Assembly: GCA_021847605.1 (NCBI GenBank) | Contig: JAJZQN010000015.1 | Span: forward strand, 1 to 64,000 | Direction of reading: 5' to 3' | Origin: Pseudomonadota bacterium | Lineage (GTDB): Bacteria; Pseudomonadota; Alphaproteobacteria; Sphingomonadales; Sphingomonadaceae | DNA length: 64,000 bases | Translations under genes and position numbers: made by a program | The notes under the pieces: model-generated | Databases searched by the model: none | Seen by the model: only the letters and a program-made list of their open reading frames with translations | Told to the model about the DNA's origin: nothing | Shown: positions 44,568-54,752 of the stretch, piece by piece | Numbering within the stretch: position 1 is the first letter of the stretch | How the letters are laid out: each line of letters opens with the position of its first letter

Positions 44568-45617
44568 TCAGTCCTTCAAAATCTTGGAAATGGCTTCACA
44601 GATGCGGACCGGGCCGGGGAAATAGGCCCATTCCAGACTATGGGGATAGGGCGTGTCATATCCCGTCACCCGCTCGATCGGTGCTTCCAGATGATAGAAG
44701 CACCGCTCTTGCACCAGTGCCGACAATTCCGCGCCGAACCCACTTGTTCGCGTCGCCTCATGCACGATCAGGCACCGGCCGGTCTTCTTCACCGAAGCCT
44801 CGATCGTTTCGATGTCGAGCGGCACCAGCGTTCTCAAGTCCACGATCTCTGCATCGATCCCCATGGCTGTCACAACATTCTCGACCACATGGACCATCGT
44901 GCCATAGCAAAGAATCGTCAGCGCTCCGCCGGAACGCGCAATCCGCGCTTCCCCCAGTTTCACGCGATAATGGCCGGTCGGCACCTGCGCGTCCGGGTGT
45001 CCTGCCCAACTGCGGGCGGGCGTGTCATAATGGCCGTCGAACGGACCGTTATAGATACGCTTGGGTTCGAAGAAGATGACCGGATCATTGTCCTCGATCG
45101 CCGCTATCAACAGCCCCTTGGCGTCGTAAGGGGTCGCGGGGATAACCGTCTTGACCCCCGACACATGGGTAAAAATGCCTTCGGGTGACTGGCTATGCGT
45201 CTGCCCGCCGAAAATCCCCCCGCCAAAGGGCGACCGCACCGTCATGGGCGAAATGAACTCGCCAGCCGAACGATAGCGCAGCCGCGCCGCCTCGCTCACC
45301 AACTGGTCGAGCGCGGGATAGATATAGTCGGCAAACTGGATTTCCGGCACCGGCCGCAGGCCATAGGCGCCCATGCCCACCGCCACGCCGATGATGCCGC
45401 ATTCGGTAATCGGCGTATCGAATACCCGGTTCTTGCCATATTTCTGCTGAAGCCCGGCTGTCGCGCGGAACACGCCCCCGAAAAAGCCGACATCCTCGCC
45501 CATCACCACGACATCGGGGTCACGCGCCATCATCACGTCCAGCGCGCTGTTGATCGCCTGAATCATGGTCATTTGCTGTGTGTCAGCAGAAACGTCGGTC
45601 AGAATCTCAGCCATCAT
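44568..45617 (-). CDS. bkdA2: Branched-chain alpha-keto acid dehydrogenase E1 beta
   Basis: 349 residues from ATG 45617, behind GGAGGGGG. The transketolase-like pyrimidine domain shows MGEDVGFFGGVFRATAGL, DTPITECGIIGVAVGMGAYG and SPFGGGIFGGQTHSQSPEG; the C-terminal domain has DLRTLVPLDIETI and IVHEATRTSGFGAE. With E1 alpha it decarboxylates keto acids from leucine, isoleucine and valine. It lies between E1 alpha and E2. Confidence 0.93.
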   Translation of the reverse strand: MMAEILTDVSADTQQMTMIQAINSALDVMMARDPDVVVMGEDVGFFGGVFRATAGLQQKYGKNRVFDTPITECGIIGVAVGMGAYGLRPVPEIQFADYIYPALDQLVSEAARLRYRSAGEFISPMTVRSPFGGGIFGGQTHSQSPEGIFTHVSGVKTVIPATPYDAKGLLIAAIEDNDPVIFFEPKRIYNGPFDGHYDTPARSWAGHPDAQVPTGHYRVKLGEARIARSGGALTILCYGTMVHVVENVVTAMGIDAEIVDLRTLVPLDIETIEASVKKTGRCLIVHEATRTSGFGAELSALVQERCFYHLEAPIERVTGYDTPYPHSLEWAYFPGPVRICEAISKILKD

Positions 45618-45735
45618 ACGATCCCCCTCCTCGCCCATTCAGGGGAGAGGATAGCGTAGCTTGCCAGCTTGTTGGCTAGCGCAGCTTGGAGAGGGGGATG
45701 CCCCCCTGCACAGCGCGCAAATTCAATCACCATGC

Positions 45736-47064
45736 TCACAGTCCGGCCGCCTTCCATTCATCCAGCATCTGTTGCTGCTGCTCCTTCAGGTGCCAGGGCA
45801 TGTCTTCGAACACATCCTCGAACATGGATTCCATCGGATGGTGCAGGCCGTGGCCAAGGATGCCATTTTTCTCCGCCTCGCGCGCAGCGTCGCGGACCAT
45901 TTCGGCCAGTTCCCTGTCCATCGCGGCATGGCGCTCCTCGTCCCAGATGCCGAGCGCGATGACATGCTGCTTCAATCGCGCGATCGGGTCGCCCAGCGGC
46001 CATTGCCCACTTTCCTCGGCCGAACGATAGGCGCTGGGATCATCGGACGTGCTATGCCCTTCGACGCGATAGGTGAAATGTTCGATCAGCGTCGGCCCGC
46101 CATTGGCCCGCGCCCGATCCGCCGCCCATCGCGTGGCGGCTTGCACGGCCAGCACGTCATTGCCGTCAACGCGCAACCCGGCGATGCCATATCCTATCGC
46201 CCGCGCGGCAAAAGTCGTCGATTCCGCTCCCGCAAAGCCTGAAAAGCTGCTGATAGCCCATTGGTTATTCACCACATTCATGATGACGGGCGCGCGATAC
46301 ACGCTGGCAAAGGTACAGGCCGAATGGAAATCGCCCTCCGCCGTCGATCCCTCCCCGCACCATGTCGCCGCGATCCGCGTGTCGCCTCGCGCCGCGCTCG
46401 CCATCGCCCAACCGACCGCCTGAGGATATTGGGTGGTCAGATTGCCTGATATGGAAAAGAAACCCGCTTCCCGCGCCGAGTACATGATGGGCAGCTGCCG
46501 CCCTTTTAGCCGGTCGCCACGGTTCGAATAAATCTGATTCATCATGTCGACGATCGGCCAATCCCGCGCGATCAGCAGGCCTTGCTGCCGATAGCTGGGG
46601 AAACACATATCGTCGCGCGACAGGGCCAGCGCGGCGCCGATCGACACCGCCTCTTCCCCCGTCGACTTCATATAGAAGCTGGTCTTGCCCTGCCGCTGTG
46701 CCCGGAACATGCGCGCATCGAAAGCGCGGGTCAGCGCCATGTCGCGCAGCATCTTCAGCAGCGTATCGGGCGACAGGCGCGGGTTCCATGGCCCTACCGC
46801 CTGTCCATCCGCATCCAGCACGCGGATCAGGCCATAGGCCATATCACGCATGTCGCCCGGCGCACTTGCTTCGTCCGGGCGGGGCGCCGATCCTGCGGGG
46901 GGAACATCGAAATGGGTAAAATCCGCCTGCTCGCCGGGTCGCGCCGGCGGTTCAGGCACATGCAGCCGCAACGGCGGCAAGTTGCCGCGCTCGACAGGCA
47001 TCATCGGGGCGACATGCGCCCTTTGCCCGTCCGTCAGGCCGTCCTTGTGGGTCGGACCCGTCAT
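45736..47064 (-). CDS. bkdA1: Branched-chain alpha-keto acid dehydrogenase E1 alpha
   Basis: 442 residues from ATG 47064, with AGGAGG just upstream. The TPP motif is GEGSTAEGDFHSACTFA ending in NNQWAIS; the phosphorylation-loop-like stretch YRVEGHSTSDDPSAYR follows. An N-terminal extension of about 70 residues, rich in proline, is common in bacterial branched-chain E1 alpha. It is the first gene of the bkd run. No E3 (lpd) gene is adjacent. Confidence 0.93.
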   Translation of the reverse strand: MTGPTHKDGLTDGQRAHVAPMMPVERGNLPPLRLHVPEPPARPGEQADFTHFDVPPAGSAPRPDEASAPGDMRDMAYGLIRVLDADGQAVGPWNPRLSPDTLLKMLRDMALTRAFDARMFRAQRQGKTSFYMKSTGEEAVSIGAALALSRDDMCFPSYRQQGLLIARDWPIVDMMNQIYSNRGDRLKGRQLPIMYSAREAGFFSISGNLTTQYPQAVGWAMASAARGDTRIAATWCGEGSTAEGDFHSACTFASVYRAPVIMNVVNNQWAISSFSGFAGAESTTFAARAIGYGIAGLRVDGNDVLAVQAATRWAADRARANGGPTLIEHFTYRVEGHSTSDDPSAYRSAEESGQWPLGDPIARLKQHVIALGIWDEERHAAMDRELAEMVRDAAREAEKNGILGHGLHHPMESMFEDVFEDMPWHLKEQQQQMLDEWKAAGL

Positions 47065-47084
47065 CCTGCCTCCTATTGTGCGTT

Positions 47085-47114
47085 GCAATATTATTGCTTA
47101 ACGCAGATATTATA
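47085..47114 (-). promoter_or_regulatory. bkd promoter and Lrp-like operator
   Basis: On the minus strand a TATAAT (47114-47109) is followed after 11 bases by GCAATATTATTGC (47097-47085), a perfect 13-base palindrome flanked by near-paired GCGTT and AACGC. The palindrome lies at the expected start site. AT-rich dyads of this sort are bound by Lrp/AsnC-type regulators, and bkd operons elsewhere use BkdR of that family. No regulator gene is adjacent. Confidence 0.55.
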
Positions 47115-47191
47115 TTTCAAAACAGCGAAATACAAGCCTCCTACAGACGATCGCCGCAAAAGCGTCAAAACTGTCTAAATCGATGTTTCTC

Positions 47192-48127
47192 TCACACCGC
47201 GACGGGCGCGGAAATATGAGCCTGCGGCGCATAATCGATCACCTCGAAATCCTCGATCCTGTAGTCGAAAATGCTCGAAGGCCGCCGATTGATCCGCAGC
47301 TTCGGCTGCCCCGCCGGAATACGACTCAACTGTTCTTCCACCAGCGCCGCATGATTAAGGTACAGGTGAACGTCACCGCCCTGCCACACAACCTCTCCCG
47401 GCTCCAGATCGACCTGCTGCGCCAGCATCCGCGTCAGCATGGACAGCCCAAAAATATTGAACGCGAACCCCAAACCAAGATCGCAGCTTCGCTGGAACAG
47501 CAGCCCGTTCAGCTTCCCGTTCGACACCTGAAACTGGTAGGTCATGTGACAGGGCGGCAAGGCCATGCCGGGAACTTCCGCTACATTCCATCCGGTAAAT
47601 AGTAGTCGGCGCGATCCCGGCGTCTTGCGGATGCCCTCAACCAGTTCGGCAATCTGGTTATGCCCCTTTTCCGCCCGCCGATACAGGCCGTCACCCGCGG
47701 GTTCATATCGTGGCCAATTGACCCATTGGGCGCCATAAACCGGTCCCAAATCCCCCCATTGCGCTGCGAAATCAGCATCCTCTATGATCCGCGTCTCGAA
47801 CCCGTCCCGGTCGATCACCTCACCCGTCGCCTTGCGATAAGCGTCCAGCGGCCAGTCAGTCCAGATATGCACGCCTTGACGAACCAGTTCGCGAATATTG
47901 GTATCCCCGGTCAGGAACCACAGCATCTCGCGCGCCGCCACCTTCCAGTAAACCCGCTTTGTAGTCAGCAAGGGAATAGCATCGTCAGCCAGGGAAAAGC
48001 GCATCGTCGCGCCTAATATCGATCGCGTTCCCACGCCCGTCCGGTCCACACGCTCATCCCCGTGCCGCCAGATATGGCGCATCAGGTCCAGATATTGCTG
48101 CTCATAATGGGGTTGAACGGCGGTCAT
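47192..48127 (-). CDS. thyA: Thymidylate synthase
   Basis: 311 residues from ATG 48127 (MTAVQPHYEQQYLDLMRHIW). The catalytic nucleophile is Cys193 in ALPPCHMTYQFQV; Asp216 and Asn224 in QRSCDLGLGFAFNIF bind the pyrimidine. The folate-binding C-terminus ends in PVAV. It contains an insert near 100-160, so it is of the longer ThyA type. The upstream frame to 48247 has no family match. The gene lies upstream of bkdA1 on the same strand with a separate bkd promoter between. Confidence 0.95.
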   Translation of the reverse strand: MTAVQPHYEQQYLDLMRHIWRHGDERVDRTGVGTRSILGATMRFSLADDAIPLLTTKRVYWKVAAREMLWFLTGDTNIRELVRQGVHIWTDWPLDAYRKATGEVIDRDGFETRIIEDADFAAQWGDLGPVYGAQWVNWPRYEPAGDGLYRRAEKGHNQIAELVEGIRKTPGSRRLLFTGWNVAEVPGMALPPCHMTYQFQVSNGKLNGLLFQRSCDLGLGFAFNIFGLSMLTRMLAQQVDLEPGEVVWQGGDVHLYLNHAALVEEQLSRIPAGQPKLRINRRPSSIFDYRIEDFEVIDYAPQAHISAPVAV

Positions 48128-48300
48128 GTCGGTCAAGGGAACAGTATCCTGATGCTGTGCGAGTCTGATTTCCGGCTGTAGCCCAGCGCCGTCGACCAGC
48201 CAAACCTTCCCTCCATTCCGGTGCAAATCCTGACCAGCTTCATCCATAATGGAAATGGCTTCGATGGCGCACGCCCTGCAACTTTCCGATCCTTGCGCTC

Positions 48301-48594
48301 ATGACAGGGGGCTGGACGTTGGCGGTATTGGATAGCGAATGGCACCCGCGCCTGCTGCTGCCCATCAACTCGGACTGGCTGAGGGTGATGCAACAACTTA
48401 TCCGCTCAGAAGGCGACTGGATCGCTCTTCATCAATGGCGCCCCACCACCGTCTCGGCCACGCCTTCGCCAAAGGATATCCAACTGACCCGCAATCTATA
48501 CCGCCAGTTACGCCCGCTCGATATGCGTCTCGCCGACCATCTCATCACCGCCGGGAAAGACAGGTTCAGCTTTCGCGCCGCTGGTCTTTTGTAA
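48301..48594 (+). CDS. RadC-like JAB mini-protein lacking metal ligands
   Basis: 97 residues, only the C-terminal half of a RadC-type JAB domain. The end DHLITAGKDRFSFRAAGLL parallels DHIIMAGSGHTSLRAQGLL of the radC product at 31138. The JAMM pair His-x-His has become His44-x-Trp46, although Ser56-x-x-Asp59 is kept. Metal binding and peptidase activity are therefore unlikely. It may be a decayed copy or a binding-only module. No clear ribosome site precedes ATG 48301. Confidence 0.7.
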   Translation: MTGGWTLAVLDSEWHPRLLLPINSDWLRVMQQLIRSEGDWIALHQWRPTTVSATPSPKDIQLTRNLYRQLRPLDMRLADHLITAGKDRFSFRAAGLL

Positions 48595-48634
48595 AGGCTA
48601 TTATACCGATGGCAAAAAAAGCGTCACTCGCCGC

Positions 48635-48663
48635 TTGCCAGTGGGAAAAGCCGCCTCTATAGG
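48635..48663 (+). promoter_or_regulatory. Promoter of tRNA-Pro
   Basis: TTGCCA (48635-48640), 17 bases, TATAGG (48658-48663), about 50 bases before the tRNA. Close to the sigma-70 consensus. Confidence 0.6.
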
Positions 48664-48713
48664 CTGCGGCCTGCCCGGCGGGGTCGCTCTTCAAAAAGCG
48701 GAACCGCCTCGGT

Positions 48714-48790
48714 CGGGGAATAGCTCAGCCTGGTAGAGCACTGTCTTCGGGAGGCAGGGGCCGGAGGTTCGAATCCTCTTTCCCCGACCA
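48714..48790 (+). tRNA. tRNA-Pro (CGG)
   Basis: 77 bases with encoded CCA. The acceptor CGGGGAA pairs with TTCCCCG; the unusual first C is a tRNA-Pro trait. The anticodon loop TTCGGGA between CTGTC and GGCAG gives anticodon CGG. Confidence 0.96.
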
Positions 48791-48812
48791 TTTCATCCTT
48801 GGATGAGCAATC

Positions 48813-48841
48813 AAAACCCAGCGGAAACGCTGGGTTTTTTG
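48813..48841 (+). terminator. Terminator after tRNA-Pro
   Basis: AACCCAGCG / CGCTGGGTT stem, gaaa tetraloop, six T. Very stable. Confidence 0.92.
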
Positions 48842-48874
48842 CTTTCTGGCTTTCATTACCGAATAGCTGAGAAT

Positions 48875-49576
48875 TCAGGCGGCGATTCCCTCCAGCCACT
48901 CGCCGATCATCGCCCGCCCGGCGGCGACCGCTCCCGGCCCATGCAAATCATGGTCCTGTCGCAACTTGACCCCGCATTGCCCAGCCACGTCCAGATCCGA
49001 CCAGAAATGCGTCAGCCAATCGTCAAAGCGAGGATCTTCACCCATCTCTGCATGAAATTGTAGCGCCAGCAGGTTACGCCCGCGACGAAACGCCTGATGT
49101 GCATAGCGATCTGTCGAACCAAGCAAGTCGACATTTTCAGGCAGTTCGAACGTATCGCTATGCCAGTGCAACACCGGCACGCCTTCGATATGACGCAGCG
49201 GCGATGTCGCACCCACATCATTCACGCTAACCGGCTTGAACCCCAATTCCATGTGCCCACCGGGATATACGCGTGCGCCCAATGCCGCCGCCATCATCTG
49301 ACTGCCCAAGCACACGCCCAAGGTTGGCCGGTCGGCAGCCAGCCGCTCAGCCAGTTTGGAGATCTGAAGCGGAATCCAAGGATGCAACTCCTGCTCGTAG
49401 ACCCCCATGGGGCCGCCCATCATGATCAACAGGTCGGGATCACACAGGTTCACCTCGGCGAAATCGGCGCTGGCTACATCGATTCGATCGATTCTGTAGC
49501 CTGCCGCCTCGATCGGCTGGAGATACCCTGCCGCACCTTCGCGCGGTACATGACGGACGATCAAAGCTCTCTTCAT
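48875..49576 (-). CDS. Class I glutamine amidotransferase domain protein
   Basis: 233 residues from ATG 49576 (MKRALIVRHVPREGAAG). The nucleophile Cys89 is in LGVCLGSQ; His175 and Glu177 in LQFHAEMGE complete the triad. It resembles the lone GMP-synthase-like amidotransferases that have no synthetase domain. Such proteins act on small amines or gamma-glutamyl compounds; the substrate here is unknown. It is divergent from the GH92 gene. Confidence 0.85.
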   Translation of the reverse strand: MKRALIVRHVPREGAAGYLQPIEAAGYRIDRIDVASADFAEVNLCDPDLLIMMGGPMGVYEQELHPWIPLQISKLAERLAADRPTLGVCLGSQMMAAALGARVYPGGHMELGFKPVSVNDVGATSPLRHIEGVPVLHWHSDTFELPENVDLLGSTDRYAHQAFRRGRNLLALQFHAEMGEDPRFDDWLTHFWSDLDVAGQCGVKLRQDHDLHGPGAVAAGRAMIGEWLEGIAA

Positions 49577-49692
49577 TGCTGATTCGAATGCTAGACAATC
49601 ACGGGCATCACCGCCACCCCAGCCTTTCTTCATATAGCAAAATCAGCGCTATCATCTTGGCGATCTCGCCCCGCCATGATCTAACTCACAGC

Positions 49693-52017
49693 ATGACACC
49701 ACTTCGCATCGCCCGCTCGCTGCTTCCCGCCATTCTTCTGGGTGGGACCGCCCTGCCCGCTCAAACGCCACCTTCCGACGACCCGGTAGCAGCGGTCGAT
49801 CCCTTCATCGGCACATCGGGTGAAGGTCACACTTTTCCGGGCGCAGTCGCCCCTTTCGGTATGGTTCAGCTATCGCCCGATACCCATGTCGGCCCCGCAC
49901 GCCAGACTTATAATTGGGCGGCAGGCTATCGCCACGAAGACGCCACCATCCTGGGGTTTTCCCACACCCATTTTTCCGGCGCCGGTCACAGCGATCTGGG
50001 CGATTTTCTGGTGATGCCGGTCAGCGGGGATACCGTACCTTTGGAGGCGGGGACCGCAGACAAGCCCGGCTATCTTTCCCGCAAGACTGATGAAGTGGCC
50101 TCGCCCGGCTATTATGCCGTTACCCTGACCAATCGGGATGTACGTGCAGAATTGACGGCCGGCACCCGTATCGGCGTCCATCGCTACACTTTCCCTACTG
50201 GAAAGGCTGCGCATCTGATCATCGATCTGCGGTCCATCATCTATGATTATCCCGGCAAGATCCTCTGGTCCTCCATCCGCATCCGCCCGGATGGCACCAT
50301 TACCGGTTCACGCGAGGTTCGCGGTTGGGCCACGCCACGTCGCATCTTCTTTGCCATGCGCTTTTCCAAGCCGCTCACCGGCCACAAATTCGTCAGCACA
50401 GAAGAGAATATTCTCTACAAGGGCTTCAGGGGACCGGGACGTAGCCCCGAAACCCTAGATTCGCTGTCCGGCCGCGCTCTGGTAGCTCAGCTTGATTTCG
50501 GCGCCCTTACCCAATCCTTGGAAGTCAAAGTCGCCCTGTCCGGCGTGGATGAGGACGGTGCCATCGCCAATCTCTCCAGCGAACCGGGTAATTTCGATAC
50601 TATCCGGGCCAAAACCCGCGTCGCATGGTCCGATGCACTTGGTGCCGTAAAGATCGATGCTCCCGCTCCCATGCGACGCAACATCTATACCGCTCTCTAT
50701 CACAGCCTGATGGCTCCAAGCATATGGAGCGATGCTGATGGGCGCTTTCGCGGCCCGGATGATCAAGTCCATGGCTGGGACAAGACCACCAAATATTCCA
50801 CCTTCTCGCTATGGGATACCTTCCGCGCGGAGCATCCCCTGCTGACCCTGATCCAGTCGGATCGCCGCAATGCCGACTTCGTAAGCTCCCTGATCGCCAG
50901 TCAGGTTACAAGCCCCTTCGGCATCCTTCCTGTCTGGCAGTTCGGCGGTAAGGAAACCTGGACTATGATCGGCTATCATGCCGTGCCGGTCATCGCTGAC
51001 GCCTGCCTCAAGGGTATCAAGGGCATCGACTGCGCTATCGCACTGAAGGCGATGGTCGTCAGTGCCGATTATGCCCCCTATGGCGGCCTCGGCGACTATA
51101 TAAAGCTAGGCTATGTTCCGATCGATCGTGAGCCGGAGGCGGCGTCCAAAACGGTCGAATATGCCTATGACGACTGGGCCATTGCTCGTCTGGCCCGTCA
51201 TCTTGGCGATACCGCAACAGCCCAAAGGTTCGAAAAACGCGCGCAAAACTGGCGTAACAGCTTCGACACAAAAACCGGATTTTTACGCGCCCGTAAGGTC
51301 GACGGTTCCTTCCGCACCCCGTTCGATCCCACCGCCATCAATTATGGTTCGGATTATACAGAGGGCAATGCATGGCAATATAGCTGGTTCATGCCGCATG
51401 ATCAGGGCGGCCTTATCCGCCTGCTGGGTGGCGATGCCAAAACCGTGGCAAAACTCGACGCCATGTTCGACTATGACAATAGCAAGCTGGACTATAGCCA
51501 TGCCGAGGATATTGCTGGCCTGATCGGCCAATATATCCATGGCAACGAACCCAGCCACCACGTTGCCTATCTGTACAGCTATGCGGGCCAGCCATGGCGC
51601 ACGCAGGAACGGCTGAAACAGATTGTGGATAGTCAATATAAATTGTCACCCGACGGCCTTGCCGGCAATGACGACCTTGGCCAGATGTCAGCATGGCTCG
51701 TCTTTACCGCGCTTGGCTTCTATCCGGTCGCGCCAGGCAGCAATCAATATGTAATCGGCCGCCCCTTTGTGAAACGCGCCGACATGGCCCTGCCCAACGG
51801 AAAGCATTTCAGGATCGTCACCGATGGCCTGTCCGATGACAATCCTTATATCGGCCGCGTGACGCTCAACGGCAAAGCACTGGATCGCAGCTACATCAAC
51901 GATGCAGAAATCCGCTCAGGCGGCGAACTACATTTTACCATGCAGGCAAAACCGAACAAAATTTGGGCCACCAGTGTAAAGGCCCGCCCCTATTCGCTGA
52001 CAGGATATGGACATTGA
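49693..52017 (+). CDS. GH92 family alpha-mannosidase, secreted
   Basis: 774 residues from ATG 49693, with a signal peptide (ARSLLPAILLGGTALPAQ). The family N-terminal domain starts VDPFIGTSGEGHTFPGA; HTHFSGAGHSDLGDF, the central WDTFRAEHPL, GNEPSHHVAYLY and the late GNDDLGQMSAWLVFTALG are GH92 landmarks, the last carrying acidic catalytic residues. GH92 enzymes are calcium-dependent exo-alpha-mannosidases, mostly on N-glycan or mannan linkages. It stands alone without SusCD or TonB genes nearby. Confidence 0.9.
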   Translation: MTPLRIARSLLPAILLGGTALPAQTPPSDDPVAAVDPFIGTSGEGHTFPGAVAPFGMVQLSPDTHVGPARQTYNWAAGYRHEDATILGFSHTHFSGAGHSDLGDFLVMPVSGDTVPLEAGTADKPGYLSRKTDEVASPGYYAVTLTNRDVRAELTAGTRIGVHRYTFPTGKAAHLIIDLRSIIYDYPGKILWSSIRIRPDGTITGSREVRGWATPRRIFFAMRFSKPLTGHKFVSTEENILYKGFRGPGRSPETLDSLSGRALVAQLDFGALTQSLEVKVALSGVDEDGAIANLSSEPGNFDTIRAKTRVAWSDALGAVKIDAPAPMRRNIYTALYHSLMAPSIWSDADGRFRGPDDQVHGWDKTTKYSTFSLWDTFRAEHPLLTLIQSDRRNADFVSSLIASQVTSPFGILPVWQFGGKETWTMIGYHAVPVIADACLKGIKGIDCAIALKAMVVSADYAPYGGLGDYIKLGYVPIDREPEAASKTVEYAYDDWAIARLARHLGDTATAQRFEKRAQNWRNSFDTKTGFLRARKVDGSFRTPFDPTAINYGSDYTEGNAWQYSWFMPHDQGGLIRLLGGDAKTVAKLDAMFDYDNSKLDYSHAEDIAGLIGQYIHGNEPSHHVAYLYSYAGQPWRTQERLKQIVDSQYKLSPDGLAGNDDLGQMSAWLVFTALGFYPVAPGSNQYVIGRPFVKRADMALPNGKHFRIVTDGLSDDNPYIGRVTLNGKALDRSYINDAEIRSGGELHFTMQAKPNKIWATSVKARPYSLTGYGH

Positions 52018-52025
52018 CCGAATAG

Positions 52026-52065
52026 AAAAGGCTCCTTCCATCACGGAAGGAGCCTTTCCTTTTTC
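52026..52065. terminator. Bidirectional terminator between GH92 and acnA
   Basis: AAAGGCTCCTTCC / GGAAGGAGCCTTT, a perfect 13-base stem with a five-base loop; T-rich on the plus side, A-rich on the other. Confidence 0.88.
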
Positions 52066-52082
52066 TTCAGTCAGTTCGTTGA

Positions 52083-54752
52083 TCAGGCTGCCAGTTTACG
52101 CAACACATATTGGAGGATGCCGCCGTTCAGGAAATAATCCAGTTCGTTGACAGTATCGATGCGGCACAGCGCGATAAAACTGAACGTTGAACCATCGGCG
52201 CGTGTCACATTGACGGTGACGTCCTGACGCGGCTTCAAATCGGCGACACCTTCGATGGTGAAGCTGTCATCGCCCTTCAGACCCAGCGTATCGCGCGTAT
52301 CGCCATCCTTGAACATCAGCGGCAGTACGCCCATCCCAACAAGGTTGGAACGATGGATACGCTCGAAACTCTCAACGATCACCGCACGCACACCCAGCAG
52401 GTTCGTGCCCTTCGCGGCCCAATCACGTGACGATCCCGTTCCATATTCCTTGCCACCAATGACGACCAGCGGCGTACCATCGGCCTTATGCGCCATGGCA
52501 GCGTCATAGATCGGCATGGTTTCACCCTTATAGCTGGTCATGCCGCCTTCCACGCCGTCCAGCATCAGGTTCTTGATACGGATATTGGCGAAAGTGCCAC
52601 GCATCATGACTTCATGATGGCCACGACGCGAACCATAGCTGTTATAATCCGCCTGCGCGACCTGATGCTCCGACAGCCACTTACCCGCCGGACTGCTCGC
52701 CTTGATCGACCCTGCCGGCGAAATATGGTCGGTGGTGATCGAATCGCCAAAGATCGCCAGCGGCATGGCATCAATGATGTCGACGACCGGCGCCGGTGTC
52801 ATGCTCAGCCCGTCGAAATAGGGCGGATTGGCAACATAGGTCGAACCTGCACGCCACTGATAGGTGTCTGATCCCGTCACGTCGATCGCCTGCCAATGTG
52901 CATCGCCCTTATACACATTGGCATAGCGCGCCTGATACATCTGCCGGTCCATGCAACCTGCGATGGTGGTCGCAATCTCGTCATTGGTTGGCCAAATATC
53001 TTTCAGATAAACGTCATGACCATCGGTCGCCTGACCGATCGGGGTGGAAATGAAATCCTCGATCACGGTGCCCTTCAGGGCGTAGGCAACCACCAGCGGG
53101 GGACTGGCAAGGAAGTTGGCGCGCACGTCGGGCGACACCCGGCCTTCAAAATTGCGGTTGCCAGAGATAACGGCCGCTGCAACCAGCCCATTCTCGTTGA
53201 TAGCCTTGCTGATCGGTTCGGCCAGCGGCCCGGAATTGCCGATGCAGGTGGTGCAACCATAGCCGACCAGATTAAAACCGATGGCGTCCAGATGCGACTG
53301 AAGCCCTGCCTTTTCCAGATAATCGGTTACAACCTGAGAACCCGGAGCCAGCGACGTCTTGACCCACGGCTTGGGCTTCAGGCCCAATTCGTTCGCCTTT
53401 TGCGCGACAAGCCCTGCGGCGATCAACACGCTTGGGTTGGACGTATTGGTGCAACTGGTAATCGCTGCGATGGTGACATCGCCATCACCAATGTCGAAAT
53501 CCTTGCCTTCCACCGGAACACGAGCCTGTTCCTTCTTATATGTCTTGACCATGTCCGCGTTGAACACATCATCGACATCAGGCAGCGCAACGCGATCCTG
53601 CGGGCGTTTTGGCCCGGCCAAGCTGGTGACGACCGTCCCCAAGTCCAGTTCCAGCGTGTCGGTGAAGATCAGATCGGCGTCCGGATCAATCCAGAAGCCC
53701 TGTTCCTTGGCATAGGCTTCAACCAGCGCGATATTCTCTTCGGTGCGCCCGGTCAGGCGCATATAATCCAGTGTCTTGTCATCGATGCCGAAGAAACCGC
53801 AAGTTGCTCCATATTCCGGTGCCATATTCGCCAGCGTGGCCCTATCGGCAAGGCTCAGCGTCGCAAGACCGGGGCCGAAATATTCCACGAACCGGCCGAC
53901 TACGCCGCGGGCGCGCAGCATCTGGGTACAGGTCAGGACAAGATCAGTGGCCGTCACCCCTTCCTTCAATGTGCCCGTAAATTTGAATCCGACGACTTCG
54001 GGGATCAGCATTGATACGGGCTGACCCAGCATCGCAGCCTCGGCCTCGATACCGCCGACGCCCCAGCCCAGTACTCCCAGCCCATTGATCATGGTCGTGT
54101 GGCTGTCAGTACCGACACATGTATCGGGATAGGCGACGGTATTGCCATCGACATCGATGGACGACCAAACAGCCTGCGCGATATTCTCCAGATTAACCTG
54201 ATGGCAAATGCCGGTGCCCGGCGGCACGGCATAGAAATTGGCCAGGCTCTTGCTGCCCCATTTCAGGAAATCATAACGCTCCATATTGCGCTGATATTCG
54301 ATTTCCACATTCTGCTCGAATGCCTTCGGCGTACCGAATTCATCGACCATGACGCTATGGTCGATCACGAGATGGACGGGCACCTGCGGATTAATCTTGC
54401 CGGCATCAGCACCCAAAGCATTCATGGCATCTCGCATTGCAGCCAGATCGACTACGCACGGAACGCCGGTGAAATCCTGCAACAACACGCGGGCGGGGCG
54501 ATACTGGATTTCCCGTTCGGCCTTACCCTTGTCATTCTGCCAATCGATAATCGCCTGAATATCGTCGGTGGTAACGGTGACGCCATCCTCAAAGCGGAGC
54601 AAATTCTCCAGCAGTACCTTCATCGAGAATGGCAGGCGCGAAACATCTCCAAGCTTCGCGGCAGCCTTTTTCAAAGAGAAATAGACGATGTCCTTGCCGT
54701 CGACATTCAACGTATCGCGCGTGCCCAGGGTGTCTTGTCCGATGGCGGTCAT
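52083..54752 (-). CDS. acnA: Aconitate hydratase A
   Basis: 889 residues from ATG 54752, with GAGGAG ten bases before. The iron-sulfur cysteines lie in [13 protein letters not shown] and [25 protein letters not shown] and the swivel-domain [10 protein letters not shown] place it in the AcnA/IRP1 family. It isomerises citrate to isocitrate. The frame continues upstream to 54869, but that part lacks a family match. The nearest neighbours are not TCA genes. Confidence 0.95.
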   Translation of the reverse strand: MTAIGQDTLGTRDTLNVDGKDIVYFSLKKAAAKLGDVSRLPFSMKVLLENLLRFEDGVTVTTDDIQAIIDWQNDKGKAEREIQYRPARVLLQDFTGVPCVVDLAAMRDAMNALGADAGKINPQVPVHLVIDHSVMVDEFGTPKAFEQNVEIEYQRNMERYDFLKWGSKSLANFYAVPPGTGICHQVNLENIAQAVWSSIDVDGNTVAYPDTCVGTDSHTTMINGLGVLGWGVGGIEAEAAMLGQPVSMLIPEVVGFKFTGTLKEGVTATDLVLTCTQMLRARGVVGRFVEYFGPGLATLSLADRATLANMAPEYGATCGFFGIDDKTLDYMRLTGRTEENIALVEAYAKEQGFWIDPDADLIFTDTLELDLGTVVTSLAGPKRPQDRVALPDVDDVFNADMVKTYKKEQARVPVEGKDFDIGDGDVTIAAITSCTNTSNPSVLIAAGLVAQKANELGLKPKPWVKTSLAPGSQVVTDYLEKAGLQSHLDAIGFNLVGYGCTTCIGNSGPLAEPISKAINENGLVAAAVISGNRNFEGRVSPDVRANFLASPPLVVAYALKGTVIEDFISTPIGQATDGHDVYLKDIWPTNDEIATTIAGCMDRQMYQARYANVYKGDAHWQAIDVTGSDTYQWRAGSTYVANPPYFDGLSMTPAPVVDIIDAMPLAIFGDSITTDHISPAGSIKASSPAGKWLSEHQVAQADYNSYGSRRGHHEVMMRGTFANIRIKNLMLDGVEGGMTSYKGETMPIYDAAMAHKADGTPLVVIGGKEYGTGSSRDWAAKGTNLLGVRAVIVESFERIHRSNLVGMGVLPLMFKDGDTRDTLGLKGDDSFTIEGVADLKPRQDVTVNVTRADGSTFSFIALCRIDTVNELDYFLNGGILQYVLRKLAA

